A stretch of DNA of 6,039 bases from Chlamydiota bacterium (lineage in GTDB: Bacteria > Chlamydiota > Chlamydiia > Chlamydiales > SLFE01). The notes under the pieces are model-generated. The model was not told where the DNA came from. It ran no database searches and worked only from the letters and a program-made list of their open reading frames with translations. Below are positions 1 to 6,036 of this stretch, piece after piece. Within the stretch, counting starts at the first letter, position 1; each line of letters starts with the position of its first letter. The stretch covers positions 1 through 6,039 of the forward strand of contig JAAKFL010000125.1 of assembly GCA_011065065.1 (NCBI GenBank), in the 5' to 3' direction. The position numbers and the translations under genes were made by a program.

Positions 1-111
1 GAACGTGAAAGAAAAATCAAAACTCTCGAATTGATGGAAAAGAAGTATCGGTTTTTAAGAAGAACCGTGGAAGCGAATCTGTTATTGCTTCGGGAAGCGC
101 TTTCTGAATGA
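1..111 (+). CDS. 3' end of an unidentified gene (C-terminal 36 residues)
   Basis: Frame 1 is open from the first base to a TGA at 109-111, giving 36 C-terminal residues; the start lies outside the window. The fragment is strongly charged and helix-prone, rich in Glu, Arg, Lys and Leu (starts ERERKIKTLELMEKK, ends LLLLREALSE), which suits an amphipathic or coiled-coil tail. No family can be named from so little. The other two plus frames hit stops within the first 40 bases, and a strong hairpin begins on the last base of the stop codon, as expected at the end of a plus-strand transcript. One minus-strand frame is also open here, so the strand call rests mainly on the hairpin and on the composition of the peptide. 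Confidence 0.55.
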   Translation, partial: ERERKIKTLELMEKKYRFLRRTVEANLLLLREALSE

Positions 112-150
112 TGAATTCTAAATCAGGTTGACTGATTTAGAATTCATTTT
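111..150 (+). terminator. Perfect 16-bp hairpin at the end of the upstream gene
   Basis: Bases 111-126 (ATGAATTCTAAATCAG) are exactly complementary to 132-147, with a 5-base loop (GTTGA). A short run of four T (147-150) follows. The left arm begins on the last base of the TGA stop codon. The stem is long but AT-rich and the T run is short, so it may act partly as a 3'-end stabiliser. It lies between two converging genes and could serve either, but there is no T run on the minus-strand side. Confidence 0.65.
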
Positions 151-159
151 AGGGATTGA

Positions 160-387
160 TTATTGAACTCTTTGAATGAAGAGTGTTCCGTAATCTTCTG
201 AATATCCTGGCTTAATGGTAGGCGCCCAGATAACACGAAAAGTTTTTTCTGGAAGGGCGGAGTCTAATGCTTTAAAAGTGTCGGCTGGCACAAATCGCTC
301 ATTCAAAAAATCTCCTTTTTTCGACAATCTTTTATTTATTTCTTCTGGAGTTAAGTTCTCACCTCTAACGCAAAAATTAATATTCAT
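160..387 (-). CDS. Small hypothetical protein, 75 aa
   Basis: This minus-strand frame encodes a soluble 75-residue protein beginning MNINFCVRGENLTPEEINKR and ending GTLFIQRVQ. I do not recognise the family. I chose the ATG at 385-387 because an AGAAGGA Shine-Dalgarno-like sequence (plus-strand positions 397-403) sits 9 bases upstream of it. A longer reading from 438 adds 17 residues but would place that purine-rich site inside the coding sequence. The protein has no membrane segment or signal peptide. Its only cysteine is near the N terminus, and the middle is rich in Lys/Glu/Asp and aromatics (NERFVPADTFKALDSALPEK). It converges on the gene at 1-111, is separated from it by the hairpin, and has no operon partner. 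Peptide character and a good ribosome site favour a real gene; the opposite frame at 215-445 is taken to be its shadow. Confidence 0.55.
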   Translation of the reverse strand: MNINFCVRGENLTPEEINKRLSKKGDFLNERFVPADTFKALDSALPEKTFRVIWAPTIKPGYSEDYGTLFIQRVQ

Positions 388-484
388 TATAATCATTCCT
401 TCTTTTGGTTTTAATATAATTAGCATTTTAAAATACAATTATTAATATTTAATAAAGATTTTTTAGACTTATAGGGGTTGGAAA

Positions 485-571
485 GGACGAAAAGGACACA
501 GAGGTTATTTTTTAAATCCTGAACTCAGTGTTCTCTGTGCTCTTCTCTGTGTATCTCTGTGAAAAAAAAAA
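485..571. repeat. CTCTGTG/CACAGAG inverted-repeat element
   Basis: CACAGAG occurs at 497-503. Its complement CTCTGTG recurs at 533-539, 545-551 and 555-561, with the one-base variant CTCAGTG at 524-530. The element can therefore fold into a hairpin in several alternative registers around an AT-rich centre. The right side ends in a run of ten A (562-571), which on the minus strand is a T run preceding the element rather than following it. I recall similar degenerate ACACAGAGA/TCTCTGTGT palindromes in intergenic regions of unrelated bacteria, but cannot verify that here. The irregular unit spacing (9, 12 and 10 bases) and lack of unique spacers argue against CRISPR. Confidence 0.6.
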
Positions 572-621
572 TATTAGGAATTACTGATTGAATGTGATTG
601 AAAATAAAATTCATTTGGATA

Positions 622-685
622 GGATCTGACCTTCTATATCAACAGGGATCAGGGCTTAAATCAACATCCTGCCCAGGTCTGACCC
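622..685. repeat. Two GG(A)TCTGACC copies, degenerate direct repeat
   Basis: GGATCTGACC at 622-631 is repeated as GGTCTGACC at 676-684, and each copy is itself nearly palindromic (GGTC-GACC). Between them the heptamer ATCAACA occurs at 638-644 and 660-666. I recall similar GGTCAGACC-like motifs as dispersed intergenic repeats in other bacteria; the assignment here is tentative. No terminal inverted repeats, target duplication or transposase fragment were seen. Confidence 0.35.
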
Positions 686-723
686 ATACCTTTACCCACC
701 TTCTTTAATTTTAAAAAAAATAC

Positions 724-757
724 TTTACAATAAACGCCAATCTTTTTAATTTATAAA
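724..757 (+). promoter_or_regulatory. Candidate sigma66/70-type promoter for the PLD gene
   Basis: TTTACA at 724-729 resembles a -35 box (5 of 6 to TTGACA). A poor -10 match, TAATTT, follows at 747-752 after 17 bases, and TATAAA overlaps at 752-757 at a longer spacing. The region is so AT-rich that such matches arise easily. The resulting leader of about 80 bases would be plausible. Confidence 0.2.
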
Positions 758-839
758 AACTTTATGTAATGTTAAAATAAATTAAACATAAGTATATTAT
801 CATAATTCCTTTAAAGGAAAATAAAAAATAGGTTGTGAT

Positions 840-2774
840 ATGTCCAGCGAAGTAAATCATCATGTAAGTTATAAAAAAAATACTTATCAAGCTACAAGTA
901 CAGGAAAGGGTCGTTTTCCTGTTATCAATCAGCTCACAAAACGGCAATTTAAGGATAATACTATCCTTAAAGTGAGGCAACTTTTGTTACATACTAAGCT
1001 TTTTGCAAGTCTTACTATGACAGCTGTGGGTATTGTAGGGTTTACTGTAGTCGTGGGGTTTCTTCCACCTGTAGCCTTCGTCACCGCCGCAATTGCAGGT
1101 GGGGTATTTGGGGGAGGATATGCTCTACTAATCGTCGTAACAAAGAACGCAACCCGCGCCTCGGTTGGTAAGGATAAAATTTTTAGTGTTTGCGGCTTAA
1201 AACCTGATACCGAAATCGAAGAAATGCCAATTGAAGCCAAAGAAGTCCAAACACTTGTGATACCCAACAGTAAAGAGTCGTTTGAATGGAAGAAAAAACT
1301 GATTGAGAATGCAGAAAAACGGATTATTCTTAGTGGAAACTATTGCGGAGACAAGTGCTTTGACGAAATTTTAGATATAATTCGAGAGAAAATGGAAACA
1401 AAGCCGGAGCTCAAAATTGTCATCATTTCTTCGCCAAAATTTCTAAAAGAGAGCAGTAAGAAAGCAGTTTTTAATAAGTCAAAAATTAGATATTTAGAAG
1501 AAACATATCCAGATCGATTCCAATTTGTGAAAACTGGGGATCATTATATGGACTCAAAACAAGGGCTAAAAAAGATCACTAACCATACGAAAGCTCTTGT
1601 TGTTGATGGGACTCATTTCATCTTAGGCGGTAGTGGCGTTGAAGATAAATATGCATATCTTGAAGGAGTGGGTGATCAAGCTGAAGTCAGAAGCACTGGT
1701 TCTACAGGTGAGACCCCCGGTACAATTGCTCCAGGTCTTGGAGAAGGGCCAATCGGAACCATTCCCACGAATTCTGAGGATGGAGGGGGATTTTTTCAAA
1801 GTCTCTTTTCCAGTTCTGGAGGTGGACTCCTTGAATTTCTTCTTCCACGAGGTTTTCGAGACATGGATTTCTTATTTACGGGCGAAGATGCCGCGAGAGA
1901 ACTCGATCTCGAGCTACTTAAATTGGCGCGCATTTGGGAACAATACAACTCTCCAGGTGATGATATTTGGTATAAAGAAGAAATACTGGATTCAAGATCC
2001 GTGGTGAGCGCCTTGATAGATGAAGAAATTGATACCGACTGTGCGGTAGATGCGGAAGTCCTTTTTAAGGGTAAAAAACTTGTATCTGGACGATGCAAAC
2101 TCATATGCTCTGGTCCTGAAATGTCTGATAGTCCTTATGGAAAAACGCTATTAGAAGAAGTTGAAGCAGCTAAAGATCATATCTACATTGATCACATGTA
2201 TTTTCACCCGACAAAGGAATTGTCAGACCTACTAATTCGAAAGGTGAATGATGGTGTCCGTTTAACCATTGTCACGAATGGTAATGAAAGTTATTCGCCT
2301 AAAGGACATCGTATGTTTGGACCAAGAAATCGGTACGCATACGCAAAAATTTACGCAAGAGTCAATGAAGAGAACCGTGATTTAATTAAAGTTTACGAAT
2401 TTGGTCGAGGTGAACATAATTTACCCAAGAATACGACTCTGCACAAAAAAGTTATTGTCGTTGATAACAAGGTGATCGCTGGGAGCAGCAACCTTGGATA
2501 TAAGTCGACAGTGTCCTCAAGTGACCACGAAATTAATTTTGTTCTTGAGTCCGATGATGCAGCAGAAGCAACAATTGAAGTTATCAAGGATGATGCATTT
2601 CAATTATTACGTAAGGCTCATAGTGACAAAAGGGGAACGGTCATATACGATGATGATGACAATCCGCTTTCATTACCTCTGTCAATAAAAGTGGAAGACC
2701 CGTTAAAGTACTATACCTTCCAATATCAGCTTTTGGCGCTGCGCCACAGAAAATCTGCATGGTTGATAGGGTAG
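840..2774 (+). CDS. Phospholipase-D family (HKD) protein with Inc-like N-terminal hydrophobic hairpin
   Basis: This 644-residue protein has two complete HxKx4D motifs. The first is H249/K251/D256 (HTKALVVD) followed by GGSG; the second is H535/K537/D542 (HKKVIVVD) followed by AGSSNL and a downstream DHE (562-564). Together they form the catalytic pair of PLD enzymes, which cleave or transfer phosphodiester bonds in phospholipids or, in some members, nucleic acids; the substrate cannot be read. Residues 1-52 are polar and Ser/Thr/Lys-rich. Residues about 53-75 and 78-101 are two hydrophobic segments joined by a short turn with Pro-Pro. A Gly/Ser/Thr/Pro-rich insert (about 280-338) separates HKD1 from FRDMDF (339-344), so the motifs lie 286 residues apart, more than the roughly 180 I recall for cardiolipin synthases. 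The ATG at 840 has only a weak AGG (830-832) 7 bases upstream, and the next Met (60) falls inside the first hydrophobic segment. Two N-terminal membrane segments also occur in cardiolipin synthase, which is the main alternative. The gene is monocistronic and converges on the two-component operon. Confidence 0.88.
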   Translation: MSSEVNHHVSYKKNTYQATSTGKGRFPVINQLTKRQFKDNTILKVRQLLLHTKLFASLTMTAVGIVGFTVVVGFLPPVAFVTAAIAGGVFGGGYALLIVVTKNATRASVGKDKIFSVCGLKPDTEIEEMPIEAKEVQTLVIPNSKESFEWKKKLIENAEKRIILSGNYCGDKCFDEILDIIREKMETKPELKIVIISSPKFLKESSKKAVFNKSKIRYLEETYPDRFQFVKTGDHYMDSKQGLKKITNHTKALVVDGTHFILGGSGVEDKYAYLEGVGDQAEVRSTGSTGETPGTIAPGLGEGPIGTIPTNSEDGGGFFQSLFSSSGGGLLEFLLPRGFRDMDFLFTGEDAARELDLELLKLARIWEQYNSPGDDIWYKEEILDSRSVVSALIDEEIDTDCAVDAEVLFKGKKLVSGRCKLICSGPEMSDSPYGKTLLEEVEAAKDHIYIDHMYFHPTKELSDLLIRKVNDGVRLTIVTNGNESYSPKGHRMFGPRNRYAYAKIYARVNEENRDLIKVYEFGRGEHNLPKNTTLHKKVIVVDNKVIAGSSNLGYKSTVSSSDHEINFVLESDDAAEATIEVIKDDAFQLLRKAHSDKRGTVIYDDDDNPLSLPLSIKVEDPLKYYTFQYQLLALRHRKSAWLIG

Positions 2775-2775
2775 G

Positions 2776-2820
2776 AAAAAAAATTCGATCTAGCCGATAT
2801 TTAGAATTCAGAAATGGCTA
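2776..2820 (-). terminator. Likely terminator of the kinase-regulator operon
   Basis: Read on the minus strand, the regulator stop codon TAG (2818-2820) opens a stem: TAGCC pairs with GGCTA (plus positions 2816-2820 with 2791-2795). An inner ATTT/AAAT pairing and a 3-base bulge continue it. The hairpin is followed, after 7 bases, by a run of eight T (plus-strand A run at 2776-2783). The gap between stem and T run is longer than ideal. The convergent PLD gene stops at 2774 and has no comparable T run on its own strand here. Confidence 0.45.
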
Positions 2821-4176
2821 CTCAATCTCGTATTCCCTGAGTTTATTCTTAAGAATCGACTCGGGAATTCCAAGGGATTGAGCCGTTTTTTCAGGATTTT
2901 TTCCATAGGAGTGAAGGGTTTCCACAATCAGCTTTTTCTCGAGTTCCTTCAAGGTCATCCCTTTCAATAACTCCTTTTCTTGCTGAGTTGGAGTGAGGCT
3001 TTTTCCATGATCGATGTAGATATCATTTGCATGAATTTCGAGGTCGTAAGGATCCATGATGACAATCGCGCGTTCAATGACATTCTGGAGCTCCCTCACA
3101 TTACCAGGCCATGAATAGCACAACAGTTTTTCTTCTGCTTGTTTGGAAAGTCGTTTCACATGGCGATTGTTTTCAATGCAAAGATTATTCACAAAGTATT
3201 CGCTAAGAGGCATAAGGTCTTCCATTCTTTCTCTGAGTGGGGGAATGAAAATGGGAACGACATTCAGTCGGTAAAAAAGATCTTCGCGCATGATCTTCTT
3301 TTCAATCAGCTCGTTAACATCTCTATTTGAAGTCGAAATGAGTCGCACATCCACTTTAATGGGCTTTGATCCACCAATACGATCGAATTCCTTTTCTTGT
3401 GTCACTCTCAATAATTTTGCTTGTAATGACAAAGGAATTTCAGAAATTTCATCGAGTAACAGTGACCCTTCATTGGCGAGTTCAAATCGCCCTATTCGAC
3501 GATCACTGGCCCCAGTAAATGCTCCTTTTTCATGTCCAAAAAATTCAGATTCAATCAGGGTTTCTGGAATGGCAGCGCAATTCACCTTGATGAAGGGATG
3601 GTTGGATCGGTGGGATTTGTTATGTATAGCTTGAGCGATGATTTCTTTTCCTGTTCCTGATTCTCCATGAATGAAGACACTGGCGTTGCTTTTGGCGACT
3701 CGATTCACAGTCTCTAAGATTTCGTGCATCATTTGACTACACCCGACAACCTCACTTGTCGTCTGTGTGGAAACCGTTTCTTTGAGATAGTCGTTTTCTC
3801 CGACCAGACCATAGAGTTCGTTAGCTTTTTCAAGAACGGCTTCTAGAGCCTCGAGAGTAAAAGGTTTCAAAAGGTAATTGAACGCACCGAGTCGCATCGC
3901 TTCTACTGCGTTGTCAATACTTCCAAATGCCGTGATCACCACAATAATGGTTCTGGGGGATAACTCTTTCACTTTTTTAATCAATTCGAGACCCGACATC
4001 TTGGGCATTTTCATGTCTGTAAAGATAAGGTCGATGGTGTTGTTTTTCAGGATGTCTAGCGCCTTGCTTCCGCTGGGTGCGGTAAATGTCTCCATGCCAA
4101 CCCGATCCATAGACTTCTGTATAAATTCTCTTATTATTTCATCGTCATCGACTATTAGGACTTTTTCAATCTTCAT
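2818..4176 (-). CDS. ctcC: Sigma54-dependent NtrC-family response regulator, CtcC/AtoC-like
   Basis: This 452-residue protein has three domains. The receiver (about 3-118) shows the acidic cluster D10-D12, phosphoacceptor D54 (FTDMKMP), T82 and K104. The AAA+ sigma54-interaction domain (about 142-375) has Walker A GESGTGKE (171-178), the sigma54-contacting loop GAFTGA (218-223), Walker B LLLDE (239-243), FYRLNV (301-306) and WPGNVREL (356-363). A Fis-type helix-turn-helix closes it (about 406-452, including KTAQSLGIPESILKNKLRE). It should hydrolyse ATP to open sigma54 promoters once phosphorylated by the adjoining kinase. I set the start at ATG 4174-4176, just before the receiver; GAGGGA lies immediately upstream. 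An upstream ATG at 4401 would add 75 residues that overlap the kinase's catalytic domain in another frame and resemble no domain. The start overlaps the kinase stop by 11 bases, which suggests translational coupling. I recall that C. trachomatis CtcC lacks the DNA-binding domain, so the HTH here is notable. Confidence 0.93.
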   Translation of the reverse strand: MKIEKVLIVDDDEIIREFIQKSMDRVGMETFTAPSGSKALDILKNNTIDLIFTDMKMPKMSGLELIKKVKELSPRTIIVVITAFGSIDNAVEAMRLGAFNYLLKPFTLEALEAVLEKANELYGLVGENDYLKETVSTQTTSEVVGCSQMMHEILETVNRVAKSNASVFIHGESGTGKEIIAQAIHNKSHRSNHPFIKVNCAAIPETLIESEFFGHEKGAFTGASDRRIGRFELANEGSLLLDEISEIPLSLQAKLLRVTQEKEFDRIGGSKPIKVDVRLISTSNRDVNELIEKKIMREDLFYRLNVVPIFIPPLRERMEDLMPLSEYFVNNLCIENNRHVKRLSKQAEEKLLCYSWPGNVRELQNVIERAIVIMDPYDLEIHANDIYIDHGKSLTPTQQEKELLKGMTLKELEKKLIVETLHSYGKNPEKTAQSLGIPESILKNKLREYEIE

Positions 4177-5269
4177 GTTCCCTCGGTATGGTAATCGTAA
4201 ATGTTGTTCCTTTCCCCAGCTCGGACTGAACCTCCATTGCTCCATTATGAGAGTCCACGATGCGGCGGGACTCAGCGAGCCCAAACCCATTTCCTTTCGG
4301 TTTGGTTGAAAAGAATGGGCGGAATATTTTTTTCTTAATTTCATCCGGTATCCCCGGACCATCATCGGTAACAGCAATGCTAATATCGCGATTTGTTCCA
4401 CTCAGGCTAATTTTGATGGACCCCCGATTTTCAATAGCTTCGGCGGCGTTGAAGATGAGATTGATCAAAACCGATTTGACGTGTGGGACGTCCAAAAAGG
4501 CCTCTTCTCTTCCTTCCGGACCTTCGTAGATGATTTCGGCTTTTTCACTGACACTTTCATCGGCTTGCATCTGATTCATCACTTCACGAATAACTTGTGT
4601 GGTGTCGACTTTTTCAAGTTGGAGGGGTTGAGGATGAGAATAATTCAGGAGCTGAGTGAGGATTTCATTGAGGTCATCCGTTCCTTTGACGATATATTCT
4701 GCCATGGATTTTAGTTTTGGTTGGTCTTCAAGGTCTCGGACCAAAAGAGACGCAAAACCCTTGATGCCACCCAAAGGATTCCTAATCTCATGACCAATAG
4801 TTGAAGCCATTTCGCCTAGATCTTGGAGTCGATTTTTGCGATCGGCGATATTTTCCAGGCGGCGGATCTCTGTCACATTGCGGATCAGGATGATCAAACC
4901 AACAGACCTGTTGCCGATAGTTTCCAGTACCTGTGTCGGTTCAATTTCTAGAATCTCTTCTTTGATACGACCATTTTCGATTAAGTAGGAAATATTGCAT
5001 GATTCGGGGATTTTTTCACCTTCCAACGCGGCATTCATGGAAAATCCTAAGATTTGCTCGTTGAAAACATCTTCAAATTTCTTCATCAGCACATCATTAG
5101 CTGATTTCCCCAACAGCCGTTCTGCAGAGGGGTTATAGACGGTGATGGTGCCCTCATGGTCGACATAGAGGATGCCCTGTGCCATGTGATCGAGGATAAA
5201 TTGGAGAAAACCCTGATTTTGTCCTTCGTTTGGGGGAGCGGATGTAGATGTGGGTTGGGTTTTTTTCAT
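4166..5269 (-). CDS. ctcB: Soluble PAS-domain sensor histidine kinase, CtcB/AtoS-like
   Basis: This 367-residue kinase has no hydrophobic segment long enough to cross a membrane, so it should be cytoplasmic. A polar Thr/Ser/Pro/Gln-rich start (1-20) precedes a PAS domain (about 21-135; ILYVDHEGTITVYNPSAERLLG at 33-54 is typical in form). The HisKA domain has H160 in GHEIRNPLGGI as phosphoacceptor. The ATPase domain shows the N box around N274 (FNAAEAI), G1 box DDGPGIP (302-308), F box FFSTKP (319-324) and G2 box GNGFGL (326-331). It should autophosphorylate and pass the phosphate to D54 of the regulator encoded directly downstream. The ligand sensed by the PAS domain is unknown; no haem or flavin ligand residue is evident. 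The ATG at 5267-5269 has only a GGAA about 5 bases upstream. The gene is first in a two-gene operon and is transcribed away from rpsD. Length and plan match the chlamydial CtcB as I know it. Confidence 0.92.
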   Translation of the reverse strand: MKKTQPTSTSAPPNEGQNQGFLQFILDHMAQGILYVDHEGTITVYNPSAERLLGKSANDVLMKKFEDVFNEQILGFSMNAALEGEKIPESCNISYLIENGRIKEEILEIEPTQVLETIGNRSVGLIILIRNVTEIRRLENIADRKNRLQDLGEMASTIGHEIRNPLGGIKGFASLLVRDLEDQPKLKSMAEYIVKGTDDLNEILTQLLNYSHPQPLQLEKVDTTQVIREVMNQMQADESVSEKAEIIYEGPEGREEAFLDVPHVKSVLINLIFNAAEAIENRGSIKISLSGTNRDISIAVTDDGPGIPDEIKKKIFRPFFSTKPKGNGFGLAESRRIVDSHNGAMEVQSELGKGTTFTITIPREHED

Positions 5270-5303
5270 GGAATTTCCAATGGTAAATAAATATTTCTTT
5301 ATA

Positions 5304-5371
5304 CCCTAATATTGTGATGTATAGCTTTTTAGGGCAAGATATAAACAAGTCTTGCGTAAAATGCCCTTTTT
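5304..5371 (+). promoter_or_regulatory. Possible leader with alternative hairpins upstream of rpsD
   Basis: Three complementary pairs compete for the same bases: CCCTAA (5304-5309) with TTAGGG (5329-5334); GCAAGA (5334-5339) with TCTTGC (5350-5355); and AGGGCA (5331-5336) with TGCCCT (5362-5367). The last is followed by a T run to 5371 and so resembles an intrinsic terminator. The first two share one base (5334), so they can nearly coexist, and both exclude the third. This resembles an attenuator, but all stems are short, and a promoter far enough upstream could not be identified. Confidence 0.25.
5318..5348 (-). promoter_or_regulatory. Weak candidate promoter of the kinase operon
   Basis: On the minus strand, TTGTTT (plus 5343-5348) and TATACA (plus 5318-5323) are separated by 19 bases and lie about 50 bases upstream of the kinase start codon. 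The spacing is long and each box has two or three mismatches. No sigma54-type GG-N10-GC signature was seen, so the operon is probably read by the main sigma factor. Confidence 0.2.
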
Positions 5372-5405
5372 ATGAAATAATTTGAGCTTACCGATTTAAG
5401 TTATC

Positions 5406-5411
5406 AGGAGA
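5406..5411 (+). promoter_or_regulatory. Ribosome binding site of rpsD
   Basis: AGGAGA lies 4 bases before the ATG at 5416. It is the strongest Shine-Dalgarno sequence in the window, as expected for a highly expressed ribosomal protein gene, and it fixes the start codon. Confidence 0.8.
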
Positions 5412-5415
5412 AATA

Positions 5416-6036
5416 ATGAGTCGATATACAGGAGCTAAAAATCGAGTTGCCCGCCGTTTTGGCATCAACATCTTTGGGCGTAAGCGCAACCCTTTGATTC
5501 ACAAGCCGAATCCACCTGGGGTGCATGGGGCTCGCCGACGTAAGAAGTCTGAATTTGGTCTTCAACTTGAAGAGAAGCAGAAGCTTAAGGCGATTTATGG
5601 GATGTTGAGCGAAAAGCAGCTTCTTCGATATTACAAGGAATCTTTGAAAAAGCCTGGGAACACCGCTCATATTTTAGCCCAGACACTTGAGTGTCGTTTA
5701 GACAACATTGTTTATCATTTAGGTTTTGCGAGTACCATTTTTGGGGCTCATCAGCTTGTGTCACATGGGCATATTCTTGTGAATGGGAAGAAAGTGGATC
5801 GGCGATCATTTCAGGTGAAGCCTGGGATGACGGTTTCGATTAAGCCGAGTTCTCAAAAGATGAGGCCGGTAGTGGAAAGTTTGGACAATCCTTCTAATGA
5901 GCTTCCCGAGTTTCTTTCTTTGGATCGCGAGAAGTTTTCAGGAACTCTTTTAGCGGTTCCGATGCTGGAGCAAATTTCTTGGCCGATCGAAGTGAATCTC
6001 GCGGAAATCTGCGACTTCCTTGCCCACACCAAGTAA
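5416..6036 (+). CDS. rpsD: 30S ribosomal protein S4
   Basis: This complete 206-residue S4 begins MSRYTGAKNRVARRFG. S4 is a primary binder of 16S rRNA that nucleates assembly of the small-subunit body and helps set translational accuracy. The basic N-terminal region (about 1-93) is followed by the S4 RNA-binding domain (about 94-146: RLDNIVYHLGF, HGHILVNGKKVDRRSF). The C-terminal tail ends DFLAHTK. The N-terminal region has no cysteines, so this is the zinc-free form; the only cysteines are C93 and C199. The motifs NIFGRKRNPL and GLQLEEKQKLKA closely match chlamydial S4 as I remember it, and this is the best taxonomic marker in the window. It is alone here rather than inside an rpsM-rpsK-rpsD-rpoA cluster, and the window ends three bases after its stop. 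In other bacteria S4 often represses its own synthesis, so the structured leader upstream deserves attention. Confidence 0.97.
   Translation: MSRYTGAKNRVARRFGINIFGRKRNPLIHKPNPPGVHGARRRKKSEFGLQLEEKQKLKAIYGMLSEKQLLRYYKESLKKPGNTAHILAQTLECRLDNIVYHLGFASTIFGAHQLVSHGHILVNGKKVDRRSFQVKPGMTVSIKPSSQKMRPVVESLDNPSNELPEFLSLDREKFSGTLLAVPMLEQISWPIEVNLAEICDFLAHTK

Larger units (their letters stand above)
388..839. other. Non-coding, repeat-bearing AT-rich spacer
   Basis: About 450 bases separate the small minus-strand gene from the PLD gene. No reading frame with plausible coding character and a ribosome site was seen. The left part (about 404-475) is very AT-rich and would hold the promoter of the small gene. 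The middle holds the CTCTGTG/CACAGAG element (about 481-571) and then a more GC-rich stretch with GGTCTGACC-type repeats (about 620-690). The right part (about 700-839) is again AT-rich and precedes the PLD start codon. Repeats flanked by AT-rich DNA suggest decayed mobile or repetitive sequence rather than a lost gene, but no transposase remnant is visible. Confidence 0.6.

Noticed and set aside
215..445. A plus-strand 76-residue frame opposite the small minus-strand gene.
   Set aside because: It has no clear ribosome site and a composition typical of an antisense shadow; the minus-strand frame has the better start signal.
497..561. A small CRISPR array from the repeated CTCTGTG units.
   Set aside because: The units are only 7 bases long with 2-5 bases between them, one lies inverted, and no spacers of normal size exist.
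762..980. A minus-strand 72-residue frame rich in hydrophobic and aromatic residues.
   Set aside because: It runs antisense into the start of the PLD gene. Its hydrophobic character is what AT-rich DNA gives by chance, and nothing supports it as a gene.
4177..4401. A 75-residue N-terminal extension of the response regulator.
   Set aside because: It lies within the kinase catalytic-domain coding sequence in another frame, resembles no known domain, and the receiver domain starts exactly at the ATG at 4174-4176, which has GAGGGA just upstream.
5154..5348. A minus-strand 64-residue frame over the kinase start.
   Set aside because: It overlaps the kinase N terminus in a different frame and covers the divergent regulatory spacer; it has no domain-like character.
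5270..5415. A sigma54 (-24/-12) promoter for autoregulation of the kinase-regulator operon.
   Set aside because: No GG-N10-GC pair in TGGCAC/TTGC-like context was found on either strand of this spacer or upstream of the PLD gene.
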